From positions 174,113 through 238,112 of the forward strand of contig NZ_JACZFS010000017.1 in NCBI RefSeq assembly GCF_014904795.1: a DNA stretch of 64,000 nucleotides. The letters are read 5' to 3'. Below, piece after piece: positions 25,785-33,263 of the stretch. Positions within the stretch are counted from its first letter, which is position 1; every line of letters starts with the position of its first letter. Both the position numbers and the translations under genes were made by a program. The notes under the pieces are model-generated. The model saw only the letters and a program-made list of their open reading frames with translations, did not search any database and was not told the origin of the DNA. The stretch is from Nisaea nitritireducens (lineage in GTDB: Bacteria; Pseudomonadota; Alphaproteobacteria; Thalassobaculales; Thalassobaculaceae).

Positions 25785-26579
25785 CTAAGATGCTGAACCC
25801 CGCTCCTCGTTTAGCGCGATCGCCAAAAGGTCTGCCGCTTCCATCGCGAGCACCTTCCCGTAGCCCCTATAACTGTAGTTCAAAGCCCGTGCAATCGCCG
25901 CCGATGACATCCCGGAACAGAACATCAACAGGGCTTTTCTGTGACGCTCGTTGCGGAGCCTTCCAGTCCAACCAAGCGTTATTTCCATCATGGCAATGTC
26001 GGTGATGTCAGGCGTCCAGCGTGGCCGCGCCTCCGCCCACCCATAAGATTCAGTGGCCTCGCGGACGATCGGCAGAGCCTGCGCCTGCGCGCCTGCTGGA
26101 TAGATATGGCTGGATGGCAGCGCTTGTATCACCACAAGACCATGCGCAAGCCAGTTCAAAACATCTCCGCGGGTCCAGACGTTCGGTAAGGCAAGAGCCT
26201 CCACCGTCTCCGGAATGAAGCGCTCCGGCTGCACGCTCGCCTGATAGGCCTCTCCTCGGCGCCCAACAGTCGCGCTGCGGACCGGGACTGCGATCCGGCG
26301 GCTCACAACCTTTCCACCTTCAGCCTCCACCGGCAGTTCACGAAATTCAACTGCACACGAACTGCCGTCATCGAAGCGGGGCCAGGTCACGGCAGTATCC
26401 CGTTCCGGCAGCGGGACATTCCTCGCAAGATCGGCGGCGACGTAGGTTGTGCCGGCGAATTCCGCGTCAGACGTCGGCCGCCCGATAATCACGCCCTGGA
26501 CAGCCTGCGCGGTCTGTTGCATCGCCCTCTTCCCGCCCCGGCGCGTCCGCCGCCGGCGTGTGTTCGATGATTTTGCCAT
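25785..26579 (-). CDS. Phage protein with C-terminal DUF6362-like HTH region, possible late regulator
   Basis: This 264-residue protein opens with a very basic segment (MAKSSNTRRRRTRRGGKR). The C-terminal half, 'PIVREATESYGWAEARPRWTPDITDIAMMEITLGWTGRL' then 'ALLMFCSGMSSAAIARALNYSYRGYGKVL', resembles the helix-turn-helix module of DUF6362-type phage proteins. These often precede the packaging genes and may control late transcription. Here it is the last phage gene before the cargo, and the HNH-terS block lies beyond the cargo on the same strand. The family assignment is from memory and moderate. Confidence 0.6.
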   Translation of the reverse strand: MAKSSNTRRRRTRRGGKRAMQQTAQAVQGVIIGRPTSDAEFAGTTYVAADLARNVPLPERDTAVTWPRFDDGSSCAVEFRELPVEAEGGKVVSRRIAVPVRSATVGRRGEAYQASVQPERFIPETVEALALPNVWTRGDVLNWLAHGLVVIQALPSSHIYPAGAQAQALPIVREATESYGWAEARPRWTPDITDIAMMEITLGWTGRLRNERHRKALLMFCSGMSSAAIARALNYSYRGYGKVLAMEAADLLAIALNEERGSAS

Positions 26580-26593
26580 TTCCCCCTCCCCGG

Positions 26594-27604
26594 TCAGTGT
26601 GATGCGGCTTTGAATCCGAATTCTCGGAGAATGTGCGGCGGCACTTCACACCCGGCCTCACCGGGCCGCGGGCCCCATTGCCAGATACCGTTTCGCTCCC
26701 CGGGCCGCTGGCCCTTCATCCGGGCCCGCCATTGCTTGTCTTCGTCGCGGCCGATGTAGTCCGTCGGGTCGCAGATACCCCGTCGCGCCGATGATCGCGC
26801 CCTGCGATCAGGGCTTCCCCTGCACCAATTCCGCCACCGGGCAGACCAGTCATCGCTTTTCGCCTTGGCGCCGATTGCCCCACGAACTTCGTCCCGGAAA
26901 CGCTCTAGGGTTTTGTCGACATCCAACCCCAACTCCACCGCGAAAGCCTTGCAGGCCTCATCGGGTTCCCACTCATCCGGCAACGGCAAACCGCGTTTTC
27001 GTTTCCCCCGAGGGGGGGATAAAGGGGGAGATTCAGGTAAGGTCTGTTTAGGTAAGGTAGAGGCGTTACATGGCGTTACAGGGGCGTTACTGTAACGCGT
27101 TACATCGGCGTTACAGGATTGATCCGCCTTCCCCGCCTCTCCTGCAGCGCGTGCCGCCGCCTTCTCCTCTTCGAGTTTGGCCCGGTGCCGGCGAACACGC
27201 TCCTTTACTCCCGCTTTCTTGCTTGCCTTCTTACTCAGACACTCCACCGCCTCGAGCGCCTTCTCAGCGATCACAGGATGATACAGCCGCCCGTCGGGCC
27301 CGCGCTCGAAGCCGTACAGCGCCATGTCGCGCACCGCCTGCCAGGCATCCACCGCGCGGCCATAACCCGCCAGCCTTGCCAGCTCCCGGTCATCGTCAGG
27401 CAGCGAGGCCGCCGGCGCCTGATGCCACGCAGCCGCCCATAGCAGCACCGCTGCCATAAACTCATCGCCCGATGCCTTCGCTGCCATACCGCTGTCCCGC
27501 AGCCTGATCACATCCAACGGCATCCACCCAAGGTCGCGCAGGTCTATATCCGCCAATGCGGCATAAAGGTCTTCGTTTTCACCGGTCATCACTTTGTCCG
27601 TCAT
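26594..27604 (-). CDS. Phage replication-initiation protein, DUF1376 type
   Basis: This 336-residue protein has an N-terminal DUF1376-like domain at about 15-125 ('LRDLGWMPLDVIRLRDSGMAAKASGDEFMAAVLLWAAAWHQAPAASLP', then 'ARLAGYGRAVDAW'). A charged linker 'KERVRRHRAKLEEEKAAARAAG' and a low-complexity Asn/Ala/Thr segment (about 165-190) follow. The C-terminal region ends 'DPTDYIGRDEDKQWRARMKGQRPGERNG'. DUF1376 proteins are phage or plasmid replication proteins. The low-complexity segment is encoded by a tight cluster of GCGTTAC repeats (27062-27115), as in initiators that carry the origin inside their own gene. Confidence 0.75.
   Translation of the reverse strand: MTDKVMTGENEDLYAALADIDLRDLGWMPLDVIRLRDSGMAAKASGDEFMAAVLLWAAAWHQAPAASLPDDDRELARLAGYGRAVDAWQAVRDMALYGFERGPDGRLYHPVIAEKALEAVECLSKKASKKAGVKERVRRHRAKLEEEKAAARAAGEAGKADQSCNADVTRYSNAPVTPCNASTLPKQTLPESPPLSPPRGKRKRGLPLPDEWEPDEACKAFAVELGLDVDKTLERFRDEVRGAIGAKAKSDDWSARWRNWCRGSPDRRARSSARRGICDPTDYIGRDEDKQWRARMKGQRPGERNGIWQWGPRPGEAGCEVPPHILREFGFKAASH
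27062..27115. repeat. Iteron cluster GGCGTTACA, candidate phage origin
   Basis: Five direct copies of a 9-mer (GGCGTTACA, GGCGTTACA, GGCGTTACT, CGCGTTACA, GGCGTTACA) start at 27062, 27072, 27083, 27096 and 27107, about one helical turn apart. TGTAACGCGTTACA at 27091-27104 is a perfect palindrome made by one inverted unit. AGGTAAGGT also occurs twice just to the left (27035 and 27051). The cluster lies inside the replication gene. Confidence 0.8.
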
Positions 27605-27605
27605 G

Positions 27606-28004
27606 TCAGTGCCTCATGGTCAGGGTTTTTTGGGTCTCAAACTCTCTGCGCTGCGCCTCTTCCCATATCCGCGCCGCTTCGGCGCGCGGCGCCAGGCTCT
27701 GGAGCGCATATAGAATGGCCATCTGATGCTCTTCCGCTAAATGCGACGTCATGTATTTCCGCTGTTCCGACGCACCGTCCCGGACACCGGCCCAGTAGCC
27801 CAGCAATCCGATTGCAGTAACGTCCAGCGGGTGCTTGTCCGGGATGCCTCCCGGGAACAACGCCTCCACCGCCGCGGTCAGCTCTTCATCCTTGAAACGC
27901 GCCATGTTTCGGTTCGTCTTCCGGTCTTCGGCGAAGTCTTCACCCGGCGCAGGCGTCCAATGCGCCCGCAGATCCGAAATCAGGCGAGGTCCGTAGATCG
28001 CCAT
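27606..28004 (-). CDS. Hypothetical phage protein
   Basis: The 132-residue product begins MAIYGPRLISDLRAHWTPAPGEDFAEDRKTNRN. It contains 'FKDEELTAAVEALFPGGIPDKHPLDVTAIGLLGYWAGVRDGASEQRKYM', mostly helical. It is immediately upstream of the DUF1376 gene (one base apart) and should be co-transcribed with it. No family is recognised; small partners of phage replication proteins occupy this place. Confidence 0.6.
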   Translation of the reverse strand: MAIYGPRLISDLRAHWTPAPGEDFAEDRKTNRNMARFKDEELTAAVEALFPGGIPDKHPLDVTAIGLLGYWAGVRDGASEQRKYMTSHLAEEHQMAILYALQSLAPRAEAARIWEEAQRREFETQKTLTMRH

Positions 28005-28066
28005 CAGGCCGCCCTCGCCACATCGACGGGTTGATTTCGGTGCCGTCGCTGTTCAACTATCGGGGC

Positions 28067-28774
28067 ATGAAAAAAGAAACGATTGAGCAGATCGGCTTTC
28101 TGGGCCTCACCGTTGTGGGGTTGACCATTTCGATCATGGTTTTCGTACCCGGCGCCTATGGCCCGATCTCGGAGTTCTTTGGGAAATTCGGCGGGTTTCT
28201 TGGAGCTGCTGCCGGCGTGATAAGCGCCTATTTTATCGCCGTCTGGCAGATCGGTCGGCACCGCCACGACCATCGGACAGTTGTGGCGCATTCGGTTGGA
28301 CTGCCGCTTGCTGACCTCTTCTACGAACTGCGCAAGGACATTGAAGAGATCACGCTTATCTTCATGAAAACAGCCGACAAATTCAGGGTCGCCGGATATA
28401 TCCAGGAATGGCAAACGAATAAAGAAAAGACCGTCCCCCCATTCGATGGGAGTGAGCTCCGTGGATGGTGCCACGCACGTCTCCGCCTCTACCGTGAAAG
28501 GGAGGAGTTTTGGAGCGGCCGAAATAATATTTCCGAGCTTGAATACGAGGATTACTTCAGACTTTACCTGATCTACAAGAAACTGGATTTCATCATCTCC
28601 CAGCATCAAGAAAACCCGACTAATCCAGTAGGGAGCGTTCCTAAAATGTTCGCTCTCACCCTCCAAAATTTCATCGACATCGAAGAAAATACGATCGCCG
28701 TTTTGGACTCGCTGCGTTGTAAATATGCATTGGACCTTCCTCACGTATCGAGACGCCCTCCTCCACACGGATAG
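28067..28774 (+). CDS. Membrane protein on the opposite strand, probable moron
   Basis: The 235-residue product starts at MKKETIEQIGF (28067). Two membrane segments lie at about residues 8-32 ('GFLGLTVVGLTISIMVFVPGAY') and 42-62 ('FGGFLGAAAGVISAYFIAVW'), followed by a soluble, helical and acidic domain of about 170 residues. It is transcribed against the surrounding replication genes, which is typical of phage morons that alter the host surface or block superinfection. No named family is recognised. The frame is far more protein-like than the long minus-strand frame that covers the same bases. Confidence 0.7.
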   Translation: MKKETIEQIGFLGLTVVGLTISIMVFVPGAYGPISEFFGKFGGFLGAAAGVISAYFIAVWQIGRHRHDHRTVVAHSVGLPLADLFYELRKDIEEITLIFMKTADKFRVAGYIQEWQTNKEKTVPPFDGSELRGWCHARLRLYREREEFWSGRNNISELEYEDYFRLYLIYKKLDFIISQHQENPTNPVGSVPKMFALTLQNFIDIEENTIAVLDSLRCKYALDLPHVSRRPPPHG

Positions 28775-28785
28775 AACAGCAGCGC

Positions 28786-28920
28786 TCATGACCCCACCGC
28801 CAGATCCATTCGGTCCTGAACCGGCTTGCGGTACTCGAAAAAGTCCGTCTGCACGCAGTCTTGCGCCGCCGCTTCTAGGCGATAGCAGGCAAGGTCGAAA
28901 TACTCCCGATACACCTCCAT
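28786..28920 (-). CDS. Small hypothetical phage protein (44 aa), start uncertain
   Basis: The minus-strand frame MEVYREYFDLACYRLEAAAQ...VGS ends at 28786. The codon choice and helical, acidic composition look coding. A strong GGGAGG ribosome-binding site stands before ATG 28951, but that ATG is one base out of frame with this product. A single-base indel may have separated the start from the body. Low certainty. Confidence 0.4.
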   Translation of the reverse strand: MEVYREYFDLACYRLEAAAQDCVQTDFFEYRKPVQDRMDLAVGS

Positions 28921-29132
28921 ACAGACGAAGGATTGGCTGGAGTCTCATCATGGTGTTTGCCTCCCATCAGGATTCGTGAGACCGCCTCGGAAACACCCGG
29001 GGCTCGCACGCCCTTGAACTCCGTGACGGATTGCGACCGTTTACGGAGCGAGAGGAGACGTCAGGGAAAGCGGGACCGGCGTGGGAGGTTTTGGGGATCT
29101 ACTGAGGGACCGCCGGCCCCGGCACTTGGGCC

Positions 29133-29312
29133 TCAACCGGGCCTCTCTCGGAAATGGAATGCAGCGGCGAAACCACCGACATTCGGCGGAACGAAACGCC
29201 AGACGGCGAAGCACGCCAGCGCTGCAAGGCCAAAGCCGAACAACAGCGAGATTTCGGCGATGGCGAAAGTCAGGGCCAAGCAGGCCATGCAGAGCGTTGC
29301 AGCATCAAGCAT
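29133..29312 (-). CDS. Small membrane protein (59 aa)
   Basis: From Met 29312 the product is MLDAATLCMACLALTFAI... with two hydrophobic stretches (about 5-22 and 24-40) and a polar end. An AGGATGG sequence lies about 10 bases upstream. Small two-pass proteins are frequent in early phage operons, but none is recognised here. The frame is open further upstream, which weakens the start choice. Confidence 0.4.
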   Translation of the reverse strand: MLDAATLCMACLALTFAIAEISLLFGFGLAALACFAVWRFVPPNVGGFAAAFHFRERPG

Positions 29313-29577
29313 GGGGAAAAGCCATCCTGGAAAGGACGGCCCGGCGGGACTCGTTGGGGAAAACTCCGCCGGGCCTGAATTGAACAGGGAGGCTTTACGC
29401 TCGTGGAGCGCAGGACCAGAACCAACCGGCCCTCTCGTCATGCTGAGAGCCTGAACTTGATGCGCTAGCCGTTCGCCGCACGAAATTGAGTTGAAGTGGC
29501 GATCCATCTGCACCGCTTCATTCCAGACCAAAGAGCTATCTGCTACCTTCGCGTGTAGCGAAGTGAAGGAGGAACTG

Positions 29578-29955
29578 ATGGAAAAGCCCGTAACACCTGA
29601 AGATGACGGCACGGCCTTCGACGTGATGCTAGAAATGATCAAATTAAATAGAGAGTTCACCGCAGACGTGGCTGATCTACTTAGGGAGGAAATCGAAACT
29701 GAGCGTAAGGGCTCCATCAAAACGCTCACCGGTGTCTTCATACATATACGTCTACTGGAGCGCGTCATCGCAGACATTGCCATGTTAAATCCGGACTCCA
29801 ATTGCGGCCGCATGATCAGCAACCCCGCGCGGACAACAGACATCCTGTTCAACGGAATGCCGACATATTTGGATCGTGAGTTCGGAGAGGATTGGTTGAA
29901 GACGACACTGCGCCGGGCAAAGGGCGCCGTGGATGCGCGGAAAGAAACGGCATGA
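29578..29955 (+). CDS. Hypothetical helical protein (125 aa)
   Basis: ATG 29578 has a clear AAGGAGG ribosome-binding site 6 bases upstream. The product is acidic and helical ('DVMLEMIKLNREFTADVADLLREEIETER', 'FIHIRLLERVIADIAML') and ends with a basic stretch. It is on the plus strand in a mainly minus-strand block and may be another moron. No family is recognised. Confidence 0.6.
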   Translation: MEKPVTPEDDGTAFDVMLEMIKLNREFTADVADLLREEIETERKGSIKTLTGVFIHIRLLERVIADIAMLNPDSNCGRMISNPARTTDILFNGMPTYLDREFGEDWLKTTLRRAKGAVDARKETA

Positions 29956-30089
29956 TTGGCCTGACGGACCTTCTCTCGCTTCTGGGTAGATAGGACGAGT
30001 GGAAGCGAATGCGAGCGGCCCCGGCACGCATCGACGCACTGTAGGCAAGATCCAATGAAGCCTTTTCCAGCACGCTTGATCCGACGCGC

Positions 30090-30251
30090 TGCAAATACTG
30101 CGGCGGCGGCCCCGTGACAAACAGGGTGCCCAAATGGAAGACGACAAACTTTCGGACGATGCAATCGGTATATCGCAAATGTCCGGACTGCGACGCTGAC
30201 GATCCGCGAGAGGAGATCGAGGTTCAAGGTGTGAATATCGACGGCAGTTAA
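30090..30251 (+). other. Zinc-ribbon-like open frame without an ATG start
   Basis: The plus-strand frame encodes 'CKYCGGGPVTNR' and later 'VYRKCPDCDADDPREEIE', two CxxC knuckles about 32 residues apart, as in a small zinc ribbon. No ATG precedes the first knuckle; only a GTG (30114) and a later ATG lie within. An ATG at 30056 with a different frame suggests a frameshift. It may be a decayed phage gene. Confidence 0.3.
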
Positions 30252-30256
30252 AACTG

Positions 30257-30520
30257 TCATTTCCCGTCCGCCTCCATGTGATCGGCGGCTTCGGTCAAAA
30301 GCTTACCGATATGCCTCGCGGCGCCTGGAGGTAGACCGAAACCACCCCCCTTCTCTCCACCAACCGAAAGCCGTATGGCACCATCCTCCGGCTCGACAGC
30401 AATCATGGTCTGTTTTGGCGGAGCGACAGCGTACAGGGCACCACCAACGCCAAGGCCCCATTCACCGCAAAGCAGCGTCTTGCGTGTATCTTTCCCGAGA
30501 ATGCGATCTGGGTTCACCAC
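30257..30520 (-). CDS. Hypothetical phage early protein (87 aa)
   Basis: The product MVNPDRILGKDTRKTLLCGEWGLGVGGALYAV... has strand-like segments ('TMIAVEPEDGAIRLSVGG') and a C-terminal helix ('AARHIGKLLTEAADHMEADGK'). It lies in the leftward early operon behind the Cro-like gene, separated by 6 bp from the next gene. The function is unknown. Confidence 0.55.
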   Translation of the reverse strand: MVNPDRILGKDTRKTLLCGEWGLGVGGALYAVAPPKQTMIAVEPEDGAIRLSVGGEKGGGFGLPPGAARHIGKLLTEAADHMEADGK

Positions 30521-30526
30521 CGCCTC

Positions 30527-30898
30527 CTACCGACCCACGCCACGATGCAGCACGCTGCGTCGTGGGTATGGCGCGTTGAGGGCAATGCCGGGCGTCTGCG
30601 GGCGCGACGGGGCTGCATTGACATTCATCCCGGCGCTCACCACCTCCGGTTTCATGGACGACGAAGACGAACCTCCATCTATCAGCGCGGCGACCACCAG
30701 CTTGGCCGGATCGCCGCCGCCCTCCACCACATCAAACAGTTTGCGCCGCGCTTCAGGGGCGTTTCCCACCGCCGCGCCGCGCACAATGTTGAAATGCTTC
30801 CGAGCCGCGCGATACACGCCCCAAAGAAGCTCAAGCTCGTCGCGCGGTACGATCACCGCGTTCGGCAAGGTAAAGACGTTGTTGGGTTTTTCAGTCAT
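30527..30898 (-). CDS. Hypothetical phage early protein (123 aa)
   Basis: This frame overlaps the Cro-like gene by 4 bases (ATGA), so it is translationally coupled to it. The product has a helical N-terminal half ('RDELELLWGVYRAARKHFNIVRGAA') and a Ser/Pro/Ala-rich C-terminal half. No family is recognised. The position directly after cro is typical of phage CII-like or accessory early genes. Confidence 0.55.
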   Translation of the reverse strand: MTEKPNNVFTLPNAVIVPRDELELLWGVYRAARKHFNIVRGAAVGNAPEARRKLFDVVEGGGDPAKLVVAALIDGGSSSSSMKPEVVSAGMNVNAAPSRPQTPGIALNAPYPRRSVLHRGVGR

Positions 30899-31110
30899 GG
30901 CAAAACCTCCGGGAGCGGGCGAAGCGTGTTTTTTTCCGGATCGAACTCATATCCAAGATCCTCCATATCCCTCGACACGCGCCAATGGAGTGCGTCTGGA
31001 ATCCTTCCATCCTTCTTCCAACCAGACACCGCAGGCGGCGTCCGGTTGTATTTGCGGGCGGCTCGGCATGTGCCGCCAAGGATTTTGACGATGCGTGAAA
31101 CTGTATCCAT
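30895..31110 (-). CDS. Cro-like HTH repressor
   Basis: A 71-residue protein from ATG 31110: MDTVSRIVKILGGTCRAARKYNRTPPAVSGWKKDG, a Cro/YdaS-type helix-turn-helix ('GGTCRAARKYNRTPPAVSGWKKDGRIP'). The start codon lies exactly 6 bases after the -10 hexamer of the promoter at 31117-31145, so the transcript is probably leaderless. The frame continues to 31131, but that would place the start inside the promoter. It is divergent from the CI-like gene and heads the leftward early operon. Confidence 0.8.
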   Translation of the reverse strand: MDTVSRIVKILGGTCRAARKYNRTPPAVSGWKKDGRIPDALHWRVSRDMEDLGYEFDPEKNTLRPLPEVLP

Positions 31111-31116
31111 GCCCAA

Positions 31117-31145
31117 ACAATATTCAGGCATTCTGAATTTTGCAA
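31117..31145 (-). promoter_or_regulatory. Leftward early promoter with operator in spacer
   Basis: Minus strand: TTGCAA (31145-31140), a 17-base spacer, TATTGT (31122-31117). The spacer holds the operator TTCAG-AATGC-CTGAA (31137-31123). The same design occurs at 33264-33292. A repressor bound here would block RNA polymerase. Confidence 0.8.
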
Positions 31146-31161
31146 GTTCATTTCAGGTTAA

Positions 31162-31190
31162 ATGACATCAGCTATGAAATTCAGTAACTT
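31162..31190 (+). promoter_or_regulatory. Candidate promoter of the CI-like gene
   Basis: ATGACA (31162-31167), a 17-base spacer, TAACTT (31185-31190), then 6 bases to the ATG at 31197. The geometry equals that of the cro promoter, again predicting a leaderless message. A half operator (TTCAG, 31180-31184) lies in the spacer. Confidence 0.5.
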
Positions 31191-31196
31191 TTAATT

Positions 31197-31478
31197 ATGT
31201 ACGAGAGATCAAAAGAAGCTGTCGCCAAGCGCCTTAAAGCGCTGATGGACGCATATGAGATTCGCACCCAAAAAGAGTTGTGCGATATGATCGAAGAGAG
31301 TCCTTCAAAAGTGAATCAGTATTTAAGGGCCGTCCATTATCCACGCATTGAGACGGCTTCAAAGATTTGCGACAAGTTCAACGTGACACTGGACTGGATA
31401 TTTCACGGCAAGACAGGCGGACTATCTGTAGGACTATCGAAGTCTTTAGATGAACACTCGGACGAGACCACCGCCTAA
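31197..31478 (+). CDS. CI-like HTH repressor (short form)
   Basis: The 93-residue protein has an XRE-family helix-turn-helix: 'AKRLKALMDAYEIRTQKELCDMIEESPSKVNQYLRAVHYPRIETASKICDKFNVTLDWIFHG' (about 8-75). It lacks the C-terminal LexA-like protease/dimerisation domain of lambda CI, so induction would not follow the classical RecA autocleavage route. It is divergent from the Cro-like gene and is the best candidate for binding TTCAG-N5-CTGAA. No ribosome-binding site precedes ATG 31197. Confidence 0.8.
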   Translation: MYERSKEAVAKRLKALMDAYEIRTQKELCDMIEESPSKVNQYLRAVHYPRIETASKICDKFNVTLDWIFHGKTGGLSVGLSKSLDEHSDETTA

Positions 31479-31525
31479 TTAGTTTTAGATTGCGCCAGTC
31501 CGGCAATTAGAAATAAGCCAGCCAC

Positions 31526-32251
31526 ATGGTTAAGCACGAGTTTATTGGCATCCACGGGCAGGCCCTACGGCAGCAAATCGAATGCCTCTTGGGGGCAAAC
31601 GGATACGATGTGCTCTATTCCGACGACATGGAACGTTATGTTGCCGAAATGGACCGACTTGAGGCATTCGTGCATCCACGGTTTCGGGCAGCACACAACG
31701 ACCAGTCAGAGTCACGCTTCATCGCAATCATGAAAGACGACAGATTTTGCGGCATGATCGCCTGGACGGTGATTGAGACGCACAGCTATGAGCGTCTGTT
31801 GCGCGACGGCACCGCATTCGTGCGAGATCCCTGGGCGCACGACTGGAAGCCAATGAACGTCCGACTGCCCGAGAAAATCGCCGGCCGAATACACTTCCGG
31901 GGCGGACTCCGGGTCGTCGATCAAGGAAACAGATTCTCGTGGTTTCTGACCAGCCTGCATGAGGCGTTCTTCCACGACGACCGAGCGGATTATTTAACCG
32001 CCCACGCCACACCGGAAATCGTCGCTTCTGGACTCCCGGCATGGCTTTACGGATATCATCACCGATTTGAGATGCCGCGCCACCGACTTTCGTGGGAGGG
32101 CCGATGGAATAACCTATCCATCCTGTGGTCGACCCCGCCCGAAATCGCCCACAATGTCGAGATAAAGACCATGTTCTTGAGGCGCCGTGAGGATGACGAT
32201 CTTCTCAAATCCGTCGGCGTCTTTAAGCGGCTTCATGTAGCGGAGGTATGA
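31526..32251 (+). CDS. Hypothetical phage accessory protein (241 aa)
   Basis: This soluble protein opens MVKHEFIGIHGQALRQQIECLLGANGYDVLYSDDM. It contains 'SRFIAIMKDDRFCGMIAWTVIET', which resembles a GNAT-like strand pair, and 'NRFSWFLTSLHEAFFHDDRADYLTAHATPEIVASGLPAWLYGY'. No established family is assigned. It follows the CI-like gene and may be expressed with it in the lysogen. Its last 138 bases overlap the convergent gene 32114-32947. Confidence 0.6.
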   Translation: MVKHEFIGIHGQALRQQIECLLGANGYDVLYSDDMERYVAEMDRLEAFVHPRFRAAHNDQSESRFIAIMKDDRFCGMIAWTVIETHSYERLLRDGTAFVRDPWAHDWKPMNVRLPEKIAGRIHFRGGLRVVDQGNRFSWFLTSLHEAFFHDDRADYLTAHATPEIVASGLPAWLYGYHHRFEMPRHRLSWEGRWNNLSILWSTPPEIAHNVEIKTMFLRRREDDDLLKSVGVFKRLHVAEV

Positions 32252-32947
32252 TCTAGCCTCACCCCCATCCGGCCGCCGCTCAATCAGACTAAAACGGGGG
32301 GCGCCGGATCGAGCAACCGAGACATAATCTTCCACCAGCACATCAACAAACAGGGGATCCTGGTTCTCCCTAACCTTAATTCCCGTCAAGTCTTCGCCGC
32401 CCTGAAACTGCGTCGAGTTATCCCATATCTGAGCGAACCAGTTCTCCGGTTGGCCATCCGCCACAAATAAGTGGGTAGCGCAATTTGGGGCCAACCTATT
32501 CAAAATTTTGACCGTGTCCGTCAGCGTCTCACTGTTGATTCTTGAATCTAGATAGCGGACGGCAGGCCCAAGCTGCCTTGGCTCGACGGCCGGCACAAAG
32601 TGAGGATCCAGAAGTACCTGGCAAAGGTAGGCCTGCGCCCTAGTTCGCCTGTCTACTCCGAGAACAGCCCTCCTGGCCAATTCCGGATCAGCGGCAAGCA
32701 ATTTGCGCCCGAGCTCGCCTCCCTCGTTCTCGGAAAACAGAGCATCGTCGCACGCCGCCGCGTTTTTTATTGAGGGACGAGCGTTGCGATCTAGGACCTG
32801 CCGCGCGCTCGCCTCGGAAATCCCAGCCATGACAGCGAGCTGACGCCCTGACAACCCTCGCCTATCAACTTCAGCGCGAATTGAGTGCACCATTTCGTTA
32901 TAGATGGCGTCTATCCTCAGATGCCGGTTGCTCTTTCCGAATCGCAC
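32114..32947 (-). CDS. HTH-containing phage regulatory protein, convergent overlap
   Basis: The 277-residue product has an N-terminal helix-turn-helix ('RAEVDRRGLSGRQLAVMAGISEASARQVLDRNARPSIKNAAACDDAL', about 24-70). A domain of about 200 residues without clear family follows ('AVRYLDSRINSETLTDTVKILNRLAP', 'FVDVLVEDYVSVARSGAPRFSLIERR'). The layout is that of a signal-responsive repressor or activator of a phage. Its 3' end overlaps the convergent gene 31526-32251 by 138 bases; both frames look protein-like. Confidence 0.65.
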   Translation of the reverse strand: MRFGKSNRHLRIDAIYNEMVHSIRAEVDRRGLSGRQLAVMAGISEASARQVLDRNARPSIKNAAACDDALFSENEGGELGRKLLAADPELARRAVLGVDRRTRAQAYLCQVLLDPHFVPAVEPRQLGPAVRYLDSRINSETLTDTVKILNRLAPNCATHLFVADGQPENWFAQIWDNSTQFQGGEDLTGIKVRENQDPLFVDVLVEDYVSVARSGAPRFSLIERRPDGGEARSYLRYMKPLKDADGFEKIVILTAPQEHGLYLDIVGDFGRGRPQDG

Positions 32948-32982
32948 TATTCACCCTTGACGCAATCAAATATTCACGCAAA

Positions 32983-33237
32983 ATGCACAATATGCGGGAA
33001 AAACTAAACACTTCAATAAAAAATGCGTGTTTTATTACGCACAGGGAGATGGTTTTGACCGGCGACCTACCTGAAAATTCCAAGCAACCAAGAGGCGATC
33101 TAGCTAACGGCATCCGCCAGATCATCCAGGAAATCGACAACGAGCCACACATCACCCTTCTCGTTGATCAACACCACATCCTCCAGAAGTACCGCGCACG
33201 CCTTTCTGCCCTTTTGCCTGAATATGACAACAAATAA
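32983..33237 (+). CDS. Hypothetical small phage protein (84 aa)
   Basis: From ATG 32983 (MHNMREKLNTSIKN...) the product carries 'DLANGIRQIIQEIDNEPHITLLVDQHHILQKYRARLSALLPEYDNK', largely helical. A second Met at 32992 is an alternative start. It is divergent from the 32114-32947 gene, with 35 bp between them, and ends 3 bp before the first operator at 33241. The function is unknown. Confidence 0.5.
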   Translation: MHNMREKLNTSIKNACFITHREMVLTGDLPENSKQPRGDLANGIRQIIQEIDNEPHITLLVDQHHILQKYRARLSALLPEYDNK

Positions 33238-33240
33238 AAA

Positions 33241-33255
33241 TTCAGTTTGTCTGAA
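33241..33255. promoter_or_regulatory. Phage operator TTCAG-TTTGT-CTGAA
   Basis: A perfect 15-bp interrupted palindrome of the same type as in the cro promoter. Its centre is 31 bp (three helical turns) from the centre of the second operator at 33272-33286, a spacing suited to cooperative binding. Confidence 0.75.
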
Positions 33256-33263
33256 TTTTTACT

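Noticed and set aside
28004..28951. 315-codon minus-strand frame over the 28067-28774 gene, with a good ribosome-binding site at its start
   Set aside because: The plus-strand product has proper membrane segments and natural composition, while this frame is a patchwork. The ribosome-binding site may belong to a frameshifted small gene (28786-28920) instead.
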